From: Vreelandella rituensis
GTDB lineage: Bacteria > Pseudomonadota > Gammaproteobacteria > Pseudomonadales > Halomonadaceae
NCBI RefSeq assembly: GCF_003336665.1
Contig: NZ_QPIJ01000027.1
Location: 1-51,737, forward strand
Length of the DNA: 51,737 nucleotides
Direction of reading: 5' to 3'
The position numbers and the translations under genes were made by a program. Positions 8,871 to 18,200 of the stretch are shown here, piece after piece (the first letter of the stretch is position 1; each line of letters begins with the position of its first letter). The notes beneath the pieces are model-generated. The model saw only the letters and a program-made list of their open reading frames with translations, had not been told where the DNA came from and made no database searches.

Positions 8871-8899
8871 AAAGGTGCATGCTATCCATGCACCTTTTT
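8871..8899 (+). terminator. Rho-independent terminator after the 8120 gene
   Basis: Perfect 10-bp stem AAAGGTGCAT (8871-8880) / ATGCACCTTT (8888-8897) with a 7-nt loop and a T5 run. It overlaps the last codon of the convergent ABC permease gene, so it may serve both sides. Confidence 0.85.
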
Positions 8900-10374
8900 C
8901 AGCAGTGCTTGCGGTTAATGCTATGCCTGAGGCGCAGGTGCGCCCGCAGGCGACGAGCGAGGATATCTACCCCGATGTTGAGCAAGGCGGTGATCAGGAT
9001 CAGCAGTATGGCGCGGTCGAAGCGAATTTCCTGAATGGCGCTGTCGACGTAAAAGCCCAGGGTGGCAATGCCCAGGATGCCGAGAATCGCCGTCTCGCGC
9101 ATGATGATTTCCCAGCGATAGAAAAGTAACCCCATGAAGGGGCCGTAGACCCGGGGGGTGATCTCATAGGCGTAGCGGTTGAAGCCCTTTGGAGCATCCT
9201 GGCGCAGTTGAATTGCGTTGCTGCGCCTGCCCACCAGATGGCCGATGATGCCGCCGTTATGCAGCGCCAGCGCCACCACGGCGGGCAGCATGGAAGGCCC
9301 CCATAGCTGCAACAGGATGAAGGCCAATAGATATTCCGGGGTGGCGCGCATCACCACCAGAATTACATGGCCGCAAGTTACGCTGAGCTTTCCGGTGAAG
9401 TGGCGTGAAATCAATGGAAACAACGCCATGGCGAGTATTCCGGTCAGCGCCAAGGCTATCTGGGTGAGCAGCAGGGTATTCCAGATGCCTGGCAGCGCCT
9501 GGTTGAGCATAAGCTCACCGAGCCAGGGCAACAGCCCCTCGATGCCTTCACCCTGGCGAAGCGGGGCGGGAACGATGTCCTGAGTGAAGAAACGCGAGAC
9601 GTTGCTCCACATGATGGGAAGGCCGGTGCCCAGACAGAAGGGCGCTACGATCAGGTATAAGGGCAGCAACCGAGGGCGAACCCAGAACCGCAAGGTGCCG
9701 ATCAGGAGGTAGAACAGAATCAACAAGGCGCCGACGGTGTTGTAGTGGCCTTGGGCAAAAGCGCCCGCCAGGTGAAAGCCGAGAGTGGGCATGCCGACGA
9801 AGCCGATCACCGCGCTCGAACGCAAGCCGCATTCCAGCCGGTAGGACGTGTAGCTGACCAGATGTGGCCAGGCCTGGCTGATTCGGCTGTAAATCAGCGC
9901 CGAGAACCGCCCGACTCGATGGGGCAAGGTGCGGGTGGGTTCGGGGTCGGTCTCGTCGAGAATTTCCGCGTACACCTTGGCGAAAATACCCGCATAGGGA
10001 ATGGCGATGGCCAGCACCCCGGTAATGGGGTGCAGGCCGAAGCTCTGCAGAAAGATCAATGCCCAGAACAGCTCGTGAATCGCCCGGATGAATGCGCAGA
10101 AGGTGCGCACCCAGAGATGTTGAAAGGCAAGCGCCAGCAGAAAGCCGGCACCGGCGCCCAGCCCCACCCCGACAAAGGCGAAGGCCAAGGTACGCAGGAT
10201 CGCCTCGCCGAGAAAGTCGACGCGTGACAGGTCCGGCTGAACCAGACCCATGAAGAGACGCCCGAGCGCCTGCCAGGGAGCGTGCGTGCTGATTTCGAAA
10301 TCGCCGAGTAACAAGCATGCCAGCGCGAGCGCTATCAGGCTCAGGCTGACACGTGCGGTCGGGGTCAAGGGCAT
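8899..10374 (-). CDS. ABC transporter permease, PhnE-type, two fused permease domains
   Basis: A 491-aa inner-membrane permease with many hydrophobic segments. It contains two copies of the PhnE-type coupling region: SSAVIGFVGMPTLGFHLAGA in the first half and ETAILGILGIATLGFYVDSA near the C-terminus, so one polypeptide supplies both halves of the channel. The start at 10374 is chosen because its ATG overlaps the ATPase stop (TGATG) and opens MPLTPTARVSLSLIALALA. It forms an operon with the ATPase and binding protein upstream. The family imports phosphonate, phosphite or, by binding-protein type, perhaps selenate. Substrate is inferred, not shown. Confidence 0.88.
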   Translation of the reverse strand: MPLTPTARVSLSLIALALACLLLGDFEISTHAPWQALGRLFMGLVQPDLSRVDFLGEAILRTLAFAFVGVGLGAGAGFLLALAFQHLWVRTFCAFIRAIHELFWALIFLQSFGLHPITGVLAIAIPYAGIFAKVYAEILDETDPEPTRTLPHRVGRFSALIYSRISQAWPHLVSYTSYRLECGLRSSAVIGFVGMPTLGFHLAGAFAQGHYNTVGALLILFYLLIGTLRFWVRPRLLPLYLIVAPFCLGTGLPIMWSNVSRFFTQDIVPAPLRQGEGIEGLLPWLGELMLNQALPGIWNTLLLTQIALALTGILAMALFPLISRHFTGKLSVTCGHVILVVMRATPEYLLAFILLQLWGPSMLPAVVALALHNGGIIGHLVGRRSNAIQLRQDAPKGFNRYAYEITPRVYGPFMGLLFYRWEIIMRETAILGILGIATLGFYVDSAIQEIRFDRAILLILITALLNIGVDILARRLRAHLRLRHSINRKHC

Positions 10375-11039
10375 CAGTAGAGCGGCATGAGATCGGCGGT
10401 GGTCAGCGTCCGACTGGGAGCATCCACGGCGATGGCGCCATCCTGTATACCGATGACCCGGGTGCAAAAATGCAGCGCCAGGTCGAGATCGTGCATGGCC
10501 AGCACCGACATCGAATAAGTGGCGAGCAACGCCCGGATGACGCTTTCTGCCTGAGGGCCGTCCAGCGCCGAGACGGGTTCGTCGGCCAGCAGTATCCGGC
10601 CCTGTTGATAGAGCACCCGGGCAGCGGCGACGCGCTGGCGCTGCCCGCCTGAGAGTTCACCGCAGGGCGTCCAGCGCTTTTCTTGAATACCGAGCTGAGT
10701 GAGCAGAGCGTCGATCTCGGCGATATCACCTTTCAAGGGGCGGGCCAGGGTAAGCAGATTACGCCACCAGGGATGGCGGTCCAGGCGTCCCATATAGACG
10801 TTGTGAAACACCGAAAGATTGGCGACCAGCCCCAGGTCCTGGGGCATCAGCGCTGCGCCTTGCGCATGCCAGTGATCGTACATTACCGCGAGCAGGCTCG
10901 ACTTGCCGGCGCCGCTCTTGCCCACCAGCGCCAGATGTTCGCCGGGCGCAAGGCGCAGGTTCAGGGGGCCGAGCACGCGCTCCTCGCCGTAGTCGGCGAC
11001 AGCATTTTTCAAGGCAAAGGTGGGCAAGGCAGTGGCCAT
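10374..11039 (-). CDS. ABC transporter ATP-binding protein, PhnC-type
   Basis: A 221-aa ATPase with Walker A GKSGAGKS, signature LSGGQRQRV, Walker B RILLADEP and the H-loop in LAMHD. The start at 11039 (MATALPTFALK) overlaps the binding-protein stop in TGATG, identical to the junction with the permease gene, so all three are translationally coupled. It is shorter than the typical PhnC (about 260 aa), yet complete in motifs; the C-terminal segment ends LTTADLMPLY. It powers import through the fused permease. Confidence 0.92.
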   Translation of the reverse strand: MATALPTFALKNAVADYGEERVLGPLNLRLAPGEHLALVGKSGAGKSSLLAVMYDHWHAQGAALMPQDLGLVANLSVFHNVYMGRLDRHPWWRNLLTLARPLKGDIAEIDALLTQLGIQEKRWTPCGELSGGQRQRVAAARVLYQQGRILLADEPVSALDGPQAESVIRALLATYSMSVLAMHDLDLALHFCTRVIGIQDGAIAVDAPSRTLTTADLMPLY

Positions 11040-11923
11040 CAGTCGAGCAGGTCGAGCTGGCGAGCGACCTCGACAAGCTCCTGGTAGTCGGCGTTTTCCG
11101 CAGGAATGAAGCCGCTGCGCGGGAAGCTTGCCAGGAGTTCGGGGTCGTCCATGTCGATCAGCGCCCGTTGCAGGCGCTGAGTGAAACCTTCGCCAAAGCG
11201 CGCATCGACGTCGCCACGTACCGTCCATTGATAGTCGGGATAAGTGGGCGTTTCCCAGATCACCTGGACCTGATCGAGATTGACAGCGCCGCTTGCCACT
11301 TCATTTTCCCACGCCTTGTAGCTGACCACGCCGGCCTGATAGGCACCCGATTGCACCAGGGAAATAGTGCGGCTGTGGTTGCCGCTGAAGCCGACACGCT
11401 CGAAAAGTGCCTCGGGCGAGGCGCCCAGGTGCTCACGCAGGAAGTATTCGGGCATCAGGCGGCCGGACGTCGAGCTTTGCGAGCCGAAGCTGAAGGTCAC
11501 GTCGCGCAGCGCTTGCGGGGCGGTGTCTTCTTCATGGGTCTTGATACCGGTGGCATGGTTGGCGATGAAGTAGCTCTTGTATTCGGGGTCTTCAACGCCC
11601 TGGGCGATAGCAATGGAGCCGGGGACCATCTGGCGCGCCTGAACTCCGGTGAAGCCGCCGAACCAGGCGAGCTGTACCTGATTGTTGCGAAAGGCGGTGA
11701 CGGACGCGGCGTAGGAGGTGACCGGGATAAAGCGTACATCCACGTCGAGCGCCTCGGAAAGATAGCCGGCGACGCTCTGAAAGCGTTCCTGCAAACGGGT
11801 CTCGTCTTCATCGGGAATGGCGGTGAACACCAAGGTATTGGCGACAGCCAAGGGGGCGGCCGCCAGCGTGACAAAGAGAGTGACGAAGAGGGTGACAAGC
11901 GCCAGTGCGGGGCGACGAGACAT
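11039..11923 (-). CDS. Periplasmic substrate-binding protein, PhnD-like / putative selenate type
   Basis: A 294-aa protein with a signal peptide (MSRRPALALVTLFVTLFVTL, then an Ala-rich cleavage region before NTLVFTAIPDEDETRL). PhnD-type features are YLSEALDVDVRFIPVTSYAASVTAF, QVQLAWFGGFTGVQAR and FGSQSSTSGRLMPEYFL. The FTAIPDEDETRL and IAQGVEDPEYKSYFIANH features fit, from memory, the subgroup annotated as putative selenate ABC binding protein rather than classical phosphonate PhnD. AAGGAC lies about 8 nt before the ATG at 11923. No selD, ybbB or phn catabolic gene is nearby to settle the substrate. First gene of the importer operon. Confidence 0.85.
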   Translation of the reverse strand: MSRRPALALVTLFVTLFVTLAAAPLAVANTLVFTAIPDEDETRLQERFQSVAGYLSEALDVDVRFIPVTSYAASVTAFRNNQVQLAWFGGFTGVQARQMVPGSIAIAQGVEDPEYKSYFIANHATGIKTHEEDTAPQALRDVTFSFGSQSSTSGRLMPEYFLREHLGASPEALFERVGFSGNHSRTISLVQSGAYQAGVVSYKAWENEVASGAVNLDQVQVIWETPTYPDYQWTVRGDVDARFGEGFTQRLQRALIDMDDPELLASFPRSGFIPAENADYQELVEVARQLDLLD

Positions 11924-12005
11924 GAAGTGTCCTTGAGAGAAGTCAGGGGATTTTTCGGAAGAAGCATACCGCACCGCTTGGCTTGGTGCATGGCTGTACT
12001 TTGCG

Positions 12006-12887
12006 TTACTCCTTTTCCTGCCGAAGCAGCGCGAGTTCCGTGCCGGTAATACAGATCACCAGCCAGATAAGGCCCGCGGAGAATCCGGCGATCACATCAC
12101 TGAAGTAGTGCACCTGCAGGGCAATCCTGCTGGCGCCGATCAGCAATACCACCGCGACGAAGAACAGGATGGCCGGAATCCGCCAGGGTGTTTTTCGCTT
12201 GCGAAGTAAAAGGTAGGCAAACATGCCGTAACCGAAGGTAGCCCCCATGGCATGGCCGCTGGGGAAGGCCCAGCCGTGGGCGGCGATCAAGGGTTCCATT
12301 ACCTCGGGGCGCTCACGCTGAATTAGCTCTTTAAGCACCTGGTTGAACAGCGCCCCGCCTAGCAGGGTCAGCGTCCAGGCGATGAAGGTTACCCATTGCC
12401 GCTTCACTAACAGCACTGCGCCCATCAGCAAACCCAATACGACGATGGTGGTGACATCTCCCAGACGGGTCACCGCCGCGAAGATTTGCAGCGTCGTGGC
12501 CGAGATACGCCGCTGTAACGCATCCACCAGTGCGAGATCGAACGTGACCACCTCGTCACTTTCCCAAAGCGCTTCGATCAATTCACTGAAGGTTAAAAGG
12601 GCGATAACCAGCAAGGCGAAAAAAACGGCGATATGCACCCCCAGATAAGCGAGGGGGAAGATGCGCTGCTTTACAAAATCATCAAGGCGAGGGTAACGCC
12701 TAAAAAATTTCTCGGCCAATTTCTCACCGCCCGCTCTTTGCCAAAGCCCATACAGTGTGTGATACAGGCTTACTTTGTAGCGTACAAACCCATACAGTAT
12801 CAGACCGATGACAGCGGATAAGCCAAGCACTAAACCCACCACTATCGGCAAGGCATAGTCGGCAATGTATTCGGCTAATGAGGGCAT
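12006..12887 (-). CDS. PAP2-superfamily membrane phosphatase
   Basis: A 293-aa integral membrane protein with about seven hydrophobic segments and the complete three-part PAP2 motif: KELIQRERP, PSGHAM, and SRIALQVHYFSDV with the catalytic His-Asp. Such enzymes dephosphorylate undecaprenyl diphosphate, phosphatidylglycerol phosphate or phosphatidic acid on the periplasmic face. The N-terminal extension of about 80 residues with its own membrane span resembles the LssY/YeiU-like architecture. The specific substrate cannot be read from the sequence. It is monocistronic as far as seen, divergent from the 13055 gene. Confidence 0.88.
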   Translation of the reverse strand: MPSLAEYIADYALPIVVGLVLGLSAVIGLILYGFVRYKVSLYHTLYGLWQRAGGEKLAEKFFRRYPRLDDFVKQRIFPLAYLGVHIAVFFALLVIALLTFSELIEALWESDEVVTFDLALVDALQRRISATTLQIFAAVTRLGDVTTIVVLGLLMGAVLLVKRQWVTFIAWTLTLLGGALFNQVLKELIQRERPEVMEPLIAAHGWAFPSGHAMGATFGYGMFAYLLLRKRKTPWRIPAILFFVAVVLLIGASRIALQVHYFSDVIAGFSAGLIWLVICITGTELALLRQEKE

Positions 12888-12971
12888 GAGTCATCCTTGA
12901 ATTGGACCACTGGTTATCTTGTGCTTGCGATTATAGCCATTATCGAAAGCGGCTTTCCGGTGGAGTGTTTG

Positions 12972-12986
12972 CTTGAAGCGTTCAAG
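12972..12986. promoter_or_regulatory. Small perfect inverted repeat upstream of the 13055 gene
   Basis: CTTGAA-GCG-TTCAAG (12972-12986) lies in the 167-bp divergent spacer between the PAP2 gene and the 13055 gene, about 70 bp before the latter. The 6-3-6 palindrome is a possible operator; the cognate regulator is unknown. Confidence 0.35.
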
Positions 12987-13054
12987 TGGCTAAGCTAAAC
13001 GAGTCAGCTTATTCATCTCTTGGTTTCAATATTCTTCTATAGAAGGGCAATTAC

Positions 13055-13369
13055 ATGTCAAAACAGGAACTTCCCTCTGGTGCCGGCCAGGTGGCCGAGC
13101 AGTACCCTGATGTCTGGAATGCCTATGCAGCGTTGGGCAAGGCATGTGCCGATATTGGCCCGTTGGATGAACGCACCCGCCGCCTGGTAAAACTGGCATT
13201 GTCTGTGGGCGCAGGCTCTGAAGGCGCGGTACACTCTCATGTAAGGCGCGGCCTGGAAGAAGGCGAGTCACCGGAAGCGCTGAAGCAGGTAGCCATATTG
13301 GCCATTCCCACCTTGGGGCTGCCTAGTGGCGTTGCCGCTCTGACCTGGATCGAGGATATCACTGACTAG
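13055..13369 (+). CDS. Carboxymuconolactone decarboxylase / AhpD-like protein
   Basis: A 104-aa helical protein of the CMD family. The core VWNAYAALGKACADIGPLDERTRRLVKLALSVGAGSEGAVHSHVRRGLEEGESPEAL is typical. The AhpD CxxC redox motif is absent; the position reads SEGAVHSHVRR, as in the non-thiol subgroup. The precise reaction is unknown; related small proteins act in aromatic or peroxide-related metabolism. Lies between a PAP2 gene and a TetR gene that converges on it with 5 nt between them, so it is probably expressed independently. Confidence 0.85.
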   Translation: MSKQELPSGAGQVAEQYPDVWNAYAALGKACADIGPLDERTRRLVKLALSVGAGSEGAVHSHVRRGLEEGESPEALKQVAILAIPTLGLPSGVAALTWIEDITD

Positions 13370-13374
13370 AAATG

Positions 13375-13998
13375 CTAGTCAGGCTCGATGACAAACAGTC
13401 CGCGCATCAATGTCTCGACGATGGCGTCACGTTCTTCGGCAAGCGAATATTGCTCAATGTCTTGCAGCCAGTCGAAACAGGCGCCGATCAGGAGCATATG
13501 AAACTGACGTCGGGCGCTGGTCGGGGTTAGGCCGGCGCGCAGCGTGCCTTGCTGCTTGGCCGCTTCGAAAAGTTGCTCCACCCGGGTTTGGGCATGCTGG
13601 GAGAGTCGCGTGATGACGCTGATCCGGGGGTGGTAGTCTTCAAGCTTTTCGCAGCGGTGAAAGACGATGGTGGAGACGCGCTGCAGTTGTCGATCGTCGT
13701 GCATCCTTTTCAAGGCGCCCAGGGCAATTTGCCGTAACCTATCGGCAGGAAAAGTCGGTGCGCCCTGCTCGGCCAGGTCGACGATTTCATCGATGGGTAT
13801 ACGCACGCGCTCCAAAAGGGCGTCGAAGAGTGCCGCCTTGTCTTCGAAATGCCAGTAAATAGCCCCGCGCGTTACCCCGGCGGCCTTGGCAATGTGCGCC
13901 AAGGTAGTGCGCGATACGCCTTGAGCCAGAAAGGTGGCTTCGGCAGCATCGAGAATTGTCTCACGTGTACGTTCGGCTTCTTCCTTTCTTCGAGTCAT
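13375..13998 (-). CDS. TetR/AcrR-family transcriptional repressor of the adjacent RND pump
   Basis: A 207-aa regulator. The N-terminal helix-turn-helix TRETILDAAEATFLAQGVSRTTLAHIAKAAGVTRGAIYWHF is the AcrR/TtgR type (GAIYWHF), and the C-terminal ligand domain contains the HMLLIGACFDWLQD segment seen in AcrR relatives. It is divergent from the RND efflux genes across a 34-bp perfect palindrome at 14073-14106, the expected operator, so it likely represses the pump and possibly itself. Confidence 0.93.
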   Translation of the reverse strand: MTRRKEEAERTRETILDAAEATFLAQGVSRTTLAHIAKAAGVTRGAIYWHFEDKAALFDALLERVRIPIDEIVDLAEQGAPTFPADRLRQIALGALKRMHDDRQLQRVSTIVFHRCEKLEDYHPRISVITRLSQHAQTRVEQLFEAAKQQGTLRAGLTPTSARRQFHMLLIGACFDWLQDIEQYSLAEERDAIVETLMRGLFVIEPD

Positions 13999-14072
13999 GA
14001 CGGCTCCCGGTAAATTATTCCTATCTTGTCATCGACGCATGGCAAAGTCGCCTCGTGGTGATTAGTATACCC

Positions 14073-14106
14073 ATATTCACTGACATTCATGAATGTCAGT
14101 GAATAT
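14073..14106. promoter_or_regulatory. 34-bp perfect palindrome, probable TetR operator
   Basis: A perfect inverted repeat with half-site ATATTCACTGACATTCA and no central spacer, midway between the divergent tetR and RND genes. Its core CATTCATGAATG resembles known AcrR-family operators. It includes an ATG at 14089 in frame with the membrane-fusion gene; that ATG is therefore unlikely to be the true start. Confidence 0.85.
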
Positions 14107-14172
14107 GCACTCACCCTAAATGCGCTTGCTGTTTTCGAGTCCCGAGCGTTCATATCCCGAGGAGCTGTCACC

Positions 14173-15273
14173 GTGCCTGTCATCCGTATACGCCTGCTGT
14201 TGGGGGTTCTGGCTTTGCTGACGTTGGCCGGCTGTGAAAAGTCGCAGACGCTGGAGCCCGCTTCAGCCCGGCCGGTCAAGCTGCTCACCCTGGACGATGC
14301 CGGCGCTGCATTGATGCGCCACTTCCCGGCTCGTGTTGAAGCCTCCACCCGCAGCGATCTGTCGTTTCGCACGGCTGGTGAGCTGCTGGAGCTCAATGTC
14401 GCGGCGGGCCAGCGAATCTCAGCCGGTGAGATTATTGCCCGTATCGACGATAGCAACGCGCGGAGCCAGCTTGAAAGCGCTCGTTCCAGCCTGGAGCTGG
14501 CCGAGGCGACGTTTGAGCGCATGCGCTACACCCTGGAGCGGGGGGCTATCAGCCAGGTGCGTTTCGATGAGGCCAAAAGTGAATTGCGTGCGGCACGTTC
14601 AGCCTTTGAGCAGGCCGATGAGCAGCTTGAACATACCCGTTTGCGTGCTCCCTATGACGGTGTGATCGCTCGCGTTCCCGTCGATAATCGCCAAATGGTG
14701 CAGATCAAGGAAACGGTGGCGGTGATCCAGCAGCCCGGCCAATTGGATGTGGTGTTTCACTTGCCGGAGCAGATCGTGCGGCGAATGGTCCCCGCCGACG
14801 ACAGCGCGCTTCCCTTTGGCAACATGCTGGCTCATGAGGTGTATTTTTCGAAGGATGGCTCTGTCTACCTGGCGCAACTCAAGTCTTACACCACCCAGGC
14901 CGACGCCCAAAGCCTGGCCTATGAAATCACGCTCACGCTGCCCCAGCCAGACAACATCACCTTGCTCGATGGAATGAGTGCCACCGTCCGGTTGGATTTG
15001 AGTGCCTGGATGCCCCAAGACGTGACGCCGGTGTGGCGGGTTCCCCCCGAGGCGGTGAGCTATGCGGGCGAAAACCCCGATCAGGCCCGCGTGTGGCGTT
15101 TTCAGAGTCCCGACAGCATCGAGTCGGTTCCGGTGGAAGTCGGCTCGCTGACCTCGGCCGGTCTCGAAGTCAGGGGTGAACTGGCGCCTGAGGATCGCTT
15201 GGTGGCGGCGGGAGCGAGTCGCTTGCGCGCCGACATGTCGGTCATCCCCTGGAAAAAGGAACAGGGTCTCTAG
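14173..15273 (+). CDS. RND efflux periplasmic adaptor (membrane fusion lipoprotein)
   Basis: A 366-aa lipoprotein. The GTG start at 14173 is preferred because GAGGAG lies about 8 nt upstream and the frame opens directly into a signal peptide with lipobox LTLAGC (C21); the upstream in-frame ATG at 14089 lies inside the operator. Domains: barrel-sandwich lipoyl halves (ELNVAAGQRISAGEIIARID and LRAPYDGVIARVPVD), an intervening alpha-hairpin around SNARSQLESARSSLELAEATFERM, a beta-barrel and a membrane-proximal domain. It links the inner-membrane pump to an outer-membrane channel. The stop abuts the pump gene start. Confidence 0.93.
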   Translation: MPVIRIRLLLGVLALLTLAGCEKSQTLEPASARPVKLLTLDDAGAALMRHFPARVEASTRSDLSFRTAGELLELNVAAGQRISAGEIIARIDDSNARSQLESARSSLELAEATFERMRYTLERGAISQVRFDEAKSELRAARSAFEQADEQLEHTRLRAPYDGVIARVPVDNRQMVQIKETVAVIQQPGQLDVVFHLPEQIVRRMVPADDSALPFGNMLAHEVYFSKDGSVYLAQLKSYTTQADAQSLAYEITLTLPQPDNITLLDGMSATVRLDLSAWMPQDVTPVWRVPPEAVSYAGENPDQARVWRFQSPDSIESVPVEVGSLTSAGLEVRGELAPEDRLVAAGASRLRADMSVIPWKKEQGL

Positions 15274-18200
15274 ATGGTCGATTATTTTCTACGCCATAAA
15301 GCGGTTAGCTGGTTGATGACCGTGGTGCTGCTCGTCGGCGGGACGCTGTCCTTTCTTGACATGGGCCAGCTCGAGTTTCCCGAGTTCACTATTCGCAACG
15401 CCTTGGTGACGACGGCGTATCCCGGCGCCACCCCCAGGGAAGTGGAGCAGGAGGTCACTTCCACGCTTGAAGAATCGATCCAGGAAATGCCCAGCATCAA
15501 GCGCATCAGCTCGATCAGTTCCGATGGTTTGTCGCAGATCACCATAGAACTGCAAAGCACCGTGCAGGAGGGTGAGCTCCAGCAGTTATGGGATTCATTG
15601 CGGCGCAAGGTGGAAGACGCCCAGCCACGTTTGCCGCCAGGAGCGCGTCAATCGCACATAAACGATGACTTCGGCGATGTCTTCGGCTTGATGGTCAATC
15701 TCACCGGCGAAGGCTATGCGATGGCCGACCTGGCGGATCATGCCGATTTTCTCAAGCGTGAGTTGGCGCTGGTCGATGGGGTGGAAAAGGTCTCGCTGGG
15801 AGGGGAGCATCCGGAACGTATCTACGTTGAGGTCGATCGTGAGCGCCTGAGCGCCTTGAACATTCCCCTTGCGCGCCTGCAACAATTGCTCGATACCCAG
15901 AATGCCGTCGCTGATGCCGGCCACCTGAAACAGAATGGACGCCGCTTTCTGGTTTCTCCCACGGGAAGTGCTGCCGATATCGAAGACTTGCGGGCCTTGA
16001 TCGTCAGTGAAGGCAATGGCGAGCTGGTTCGGCTGAGTGATATTGCTGAGGTTTACCGTGACCTGGCCGATCAACCGCAACAGCTGTATCGCGACATGGG
16101 GCGACCGTCGCTGTCGCTGGGGGTGTCGTTCAAGAGCGGTGTTAATGTCGTCGATGTCGGGGAGCGACTTGACCGGCGCCTGACCGAGCTCGAGGCCCGT
16201 ACCCCGGTGGGCATGGAACTCAACGTGGTCTACGACCAGCCGCAGGTCGTCGACGATGCCGTCTCCGGTTTCTTGATCAGCCTGATCCAGGCGGTGGCCA
16301 TCGTTATCGTGGTGCTGATGCTGTTCATGGGCTGGCGCAGCGGTATCCTGATGGGGTCGATTCTGCTGATTACCATCATCGGCACTTTCATGATGATGCG
16401 CATTCACGGCCTGCAGCTCGAAAAAATCTCTCTGGGGGCGCTGATCATCGCCCTGGGAATGCTGGTCGACAATGCCATTGTGGTGACCGAAGGCATGCTG
16501 GTGGGGCTCAAACGCGGCTTGACGGTGCGTGAGGCCGCCCATCAGGTAGTCCGCCAGAATGCCTGGCCGCTGCTCGCGGCGACCTTGATTGCCGTGGCGG
16601 CATTCGCGCCTATCGGGCTTTCACCGGACACCACCGGTGAATTCATCGGCTCGCTGTTTTTCGTGCTGCTTTATTCGCTGCTGTTGAGTTGGGTGACGGC
16701 GCTGACCTTGACCCCGTTCTTCTTTGCAATGTTCTTTCGCAATGTCAGCGGGGGAGACGCGCAGCAGGACCCCTATCGTGGCGCGGTGTACCAGCTGTTT
16801 CGCCGCCTGATTACCCTCGGTATCCGCCTGCGCTGGGTAACGTTGGTCATGGTGGGGCTGGTGCTGATGAGCGCCGGCTATGGTTTCACCTTCGTCAAGG
16901 ATGCCTTTTTTCCGGCCTCCAATACGCCGATCTTCTTCGTCGATTACTGGATGCCGGAGGGTACCGATATCCTCGAGACCCAACGGCGGATAAGTGAACT
17001 CGAAGAGACGGTAATGGCGATGGAAGGCATCGAGCATCTGACCACCGTGGTGGGCGGTGGTGCACAGCGCTTTACCCTGACTTATTCACCTGAAGAACGG
17101 TATGCCAGCTACGCGCAACTGATTGTGGAAACGCCGGACAAGCAGACTCAGCATCAGCGCATGGGCGAGGTGGAGGCGGCACTTGAACGTTACCACCCTG
17201 ACGTCGACTACAAAATCATGCCGCTGGAAGTCGGCCCCGCGCCCAAGGCCAAGCTTGAAGCGCGGCTCTACGGCAGCGACCCTGAGGTGCTGCGCCAACT
17301 TGGTGCCGACGTCGAGGCGCTGTTCCATGAAGAGCCCTTGGCGACCAGTGTGCGACAAAGTTGGCGCAACCGGGTGCAAGTCATCAAACCGGTATTTCTC
17401 GAAGATGCCGCACGTCGCCTCGGTGTCACTCGCGCCGGCCTGGCCGATACCCTGGCGCTCAATACCAGTGGCGCCCAGGTGGGTATCTACCGCGATGGCA
17501 GTGACCTGATTCCGATTATCGCCCGGGCGGCGCCCGGGCAGCGTCACGACGTCGATAACTTCGGTTCATTGAATGTCTGGAGCGAGGAGCGCGGTCGCTA
17601 TATTGCGGCCGACCAGGTCATCGAGCAGGTCACCACCCAGGTCGCCGACCCGCTGATATTGCGCCGCAATCGTCAGCGCATGCTGGCGGTGTATGCCGAG
17701 CCGCATCCGCTGAGCGGCGTTACCGCAGCGAGCGTTCTGGAGCGGATTCGACCCGAGGTCGAGGCGCTTGAATTGCCCCCGGGCTACCGGCTGGAATGGG
17801 GCGGCGAGTACGAAACCGCGGGCGAAGCGCAGAGTGGTTTGTTCGCCTCCCTGCCGCTGGGGCTGGTGGTCATGTTCATCATCACGGTGGTGCTGTTCAA
17901 CAACCTGCGCCAGGCACTGGCGATCTGGTCGCTGGTACCGCTGACGATAATCGGCGTGGTGGGGGCTCTGTTGCTGACCGGCTTGCCTTTCTCGTTCATG
18001 GCGCTGCTGGGAACCCTGAGCCTGATCGGCATGGTGCTCAAGAACGCCATTGTGCTGGTCGAGGAAATCAACGTGCAGTTGCCACTACACGAGCATCGTT
18101 ACCATGCCGTGGTGCGTGCAGCGGTAAGCCGCGTGCGCCCGGTAGCCATGGCGGCGCTGACCACCATGCTGGGCATGATTCCGCTGATCAACGATGCGTT

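Noticed and set aside
14089..14172. ATG at 14089 as the start of the RND adaptor
   Set aside because: Lies within the operator palindrome and precedes a well-formed lipoprotein signal starting at 14173 with its own GAGGAG.
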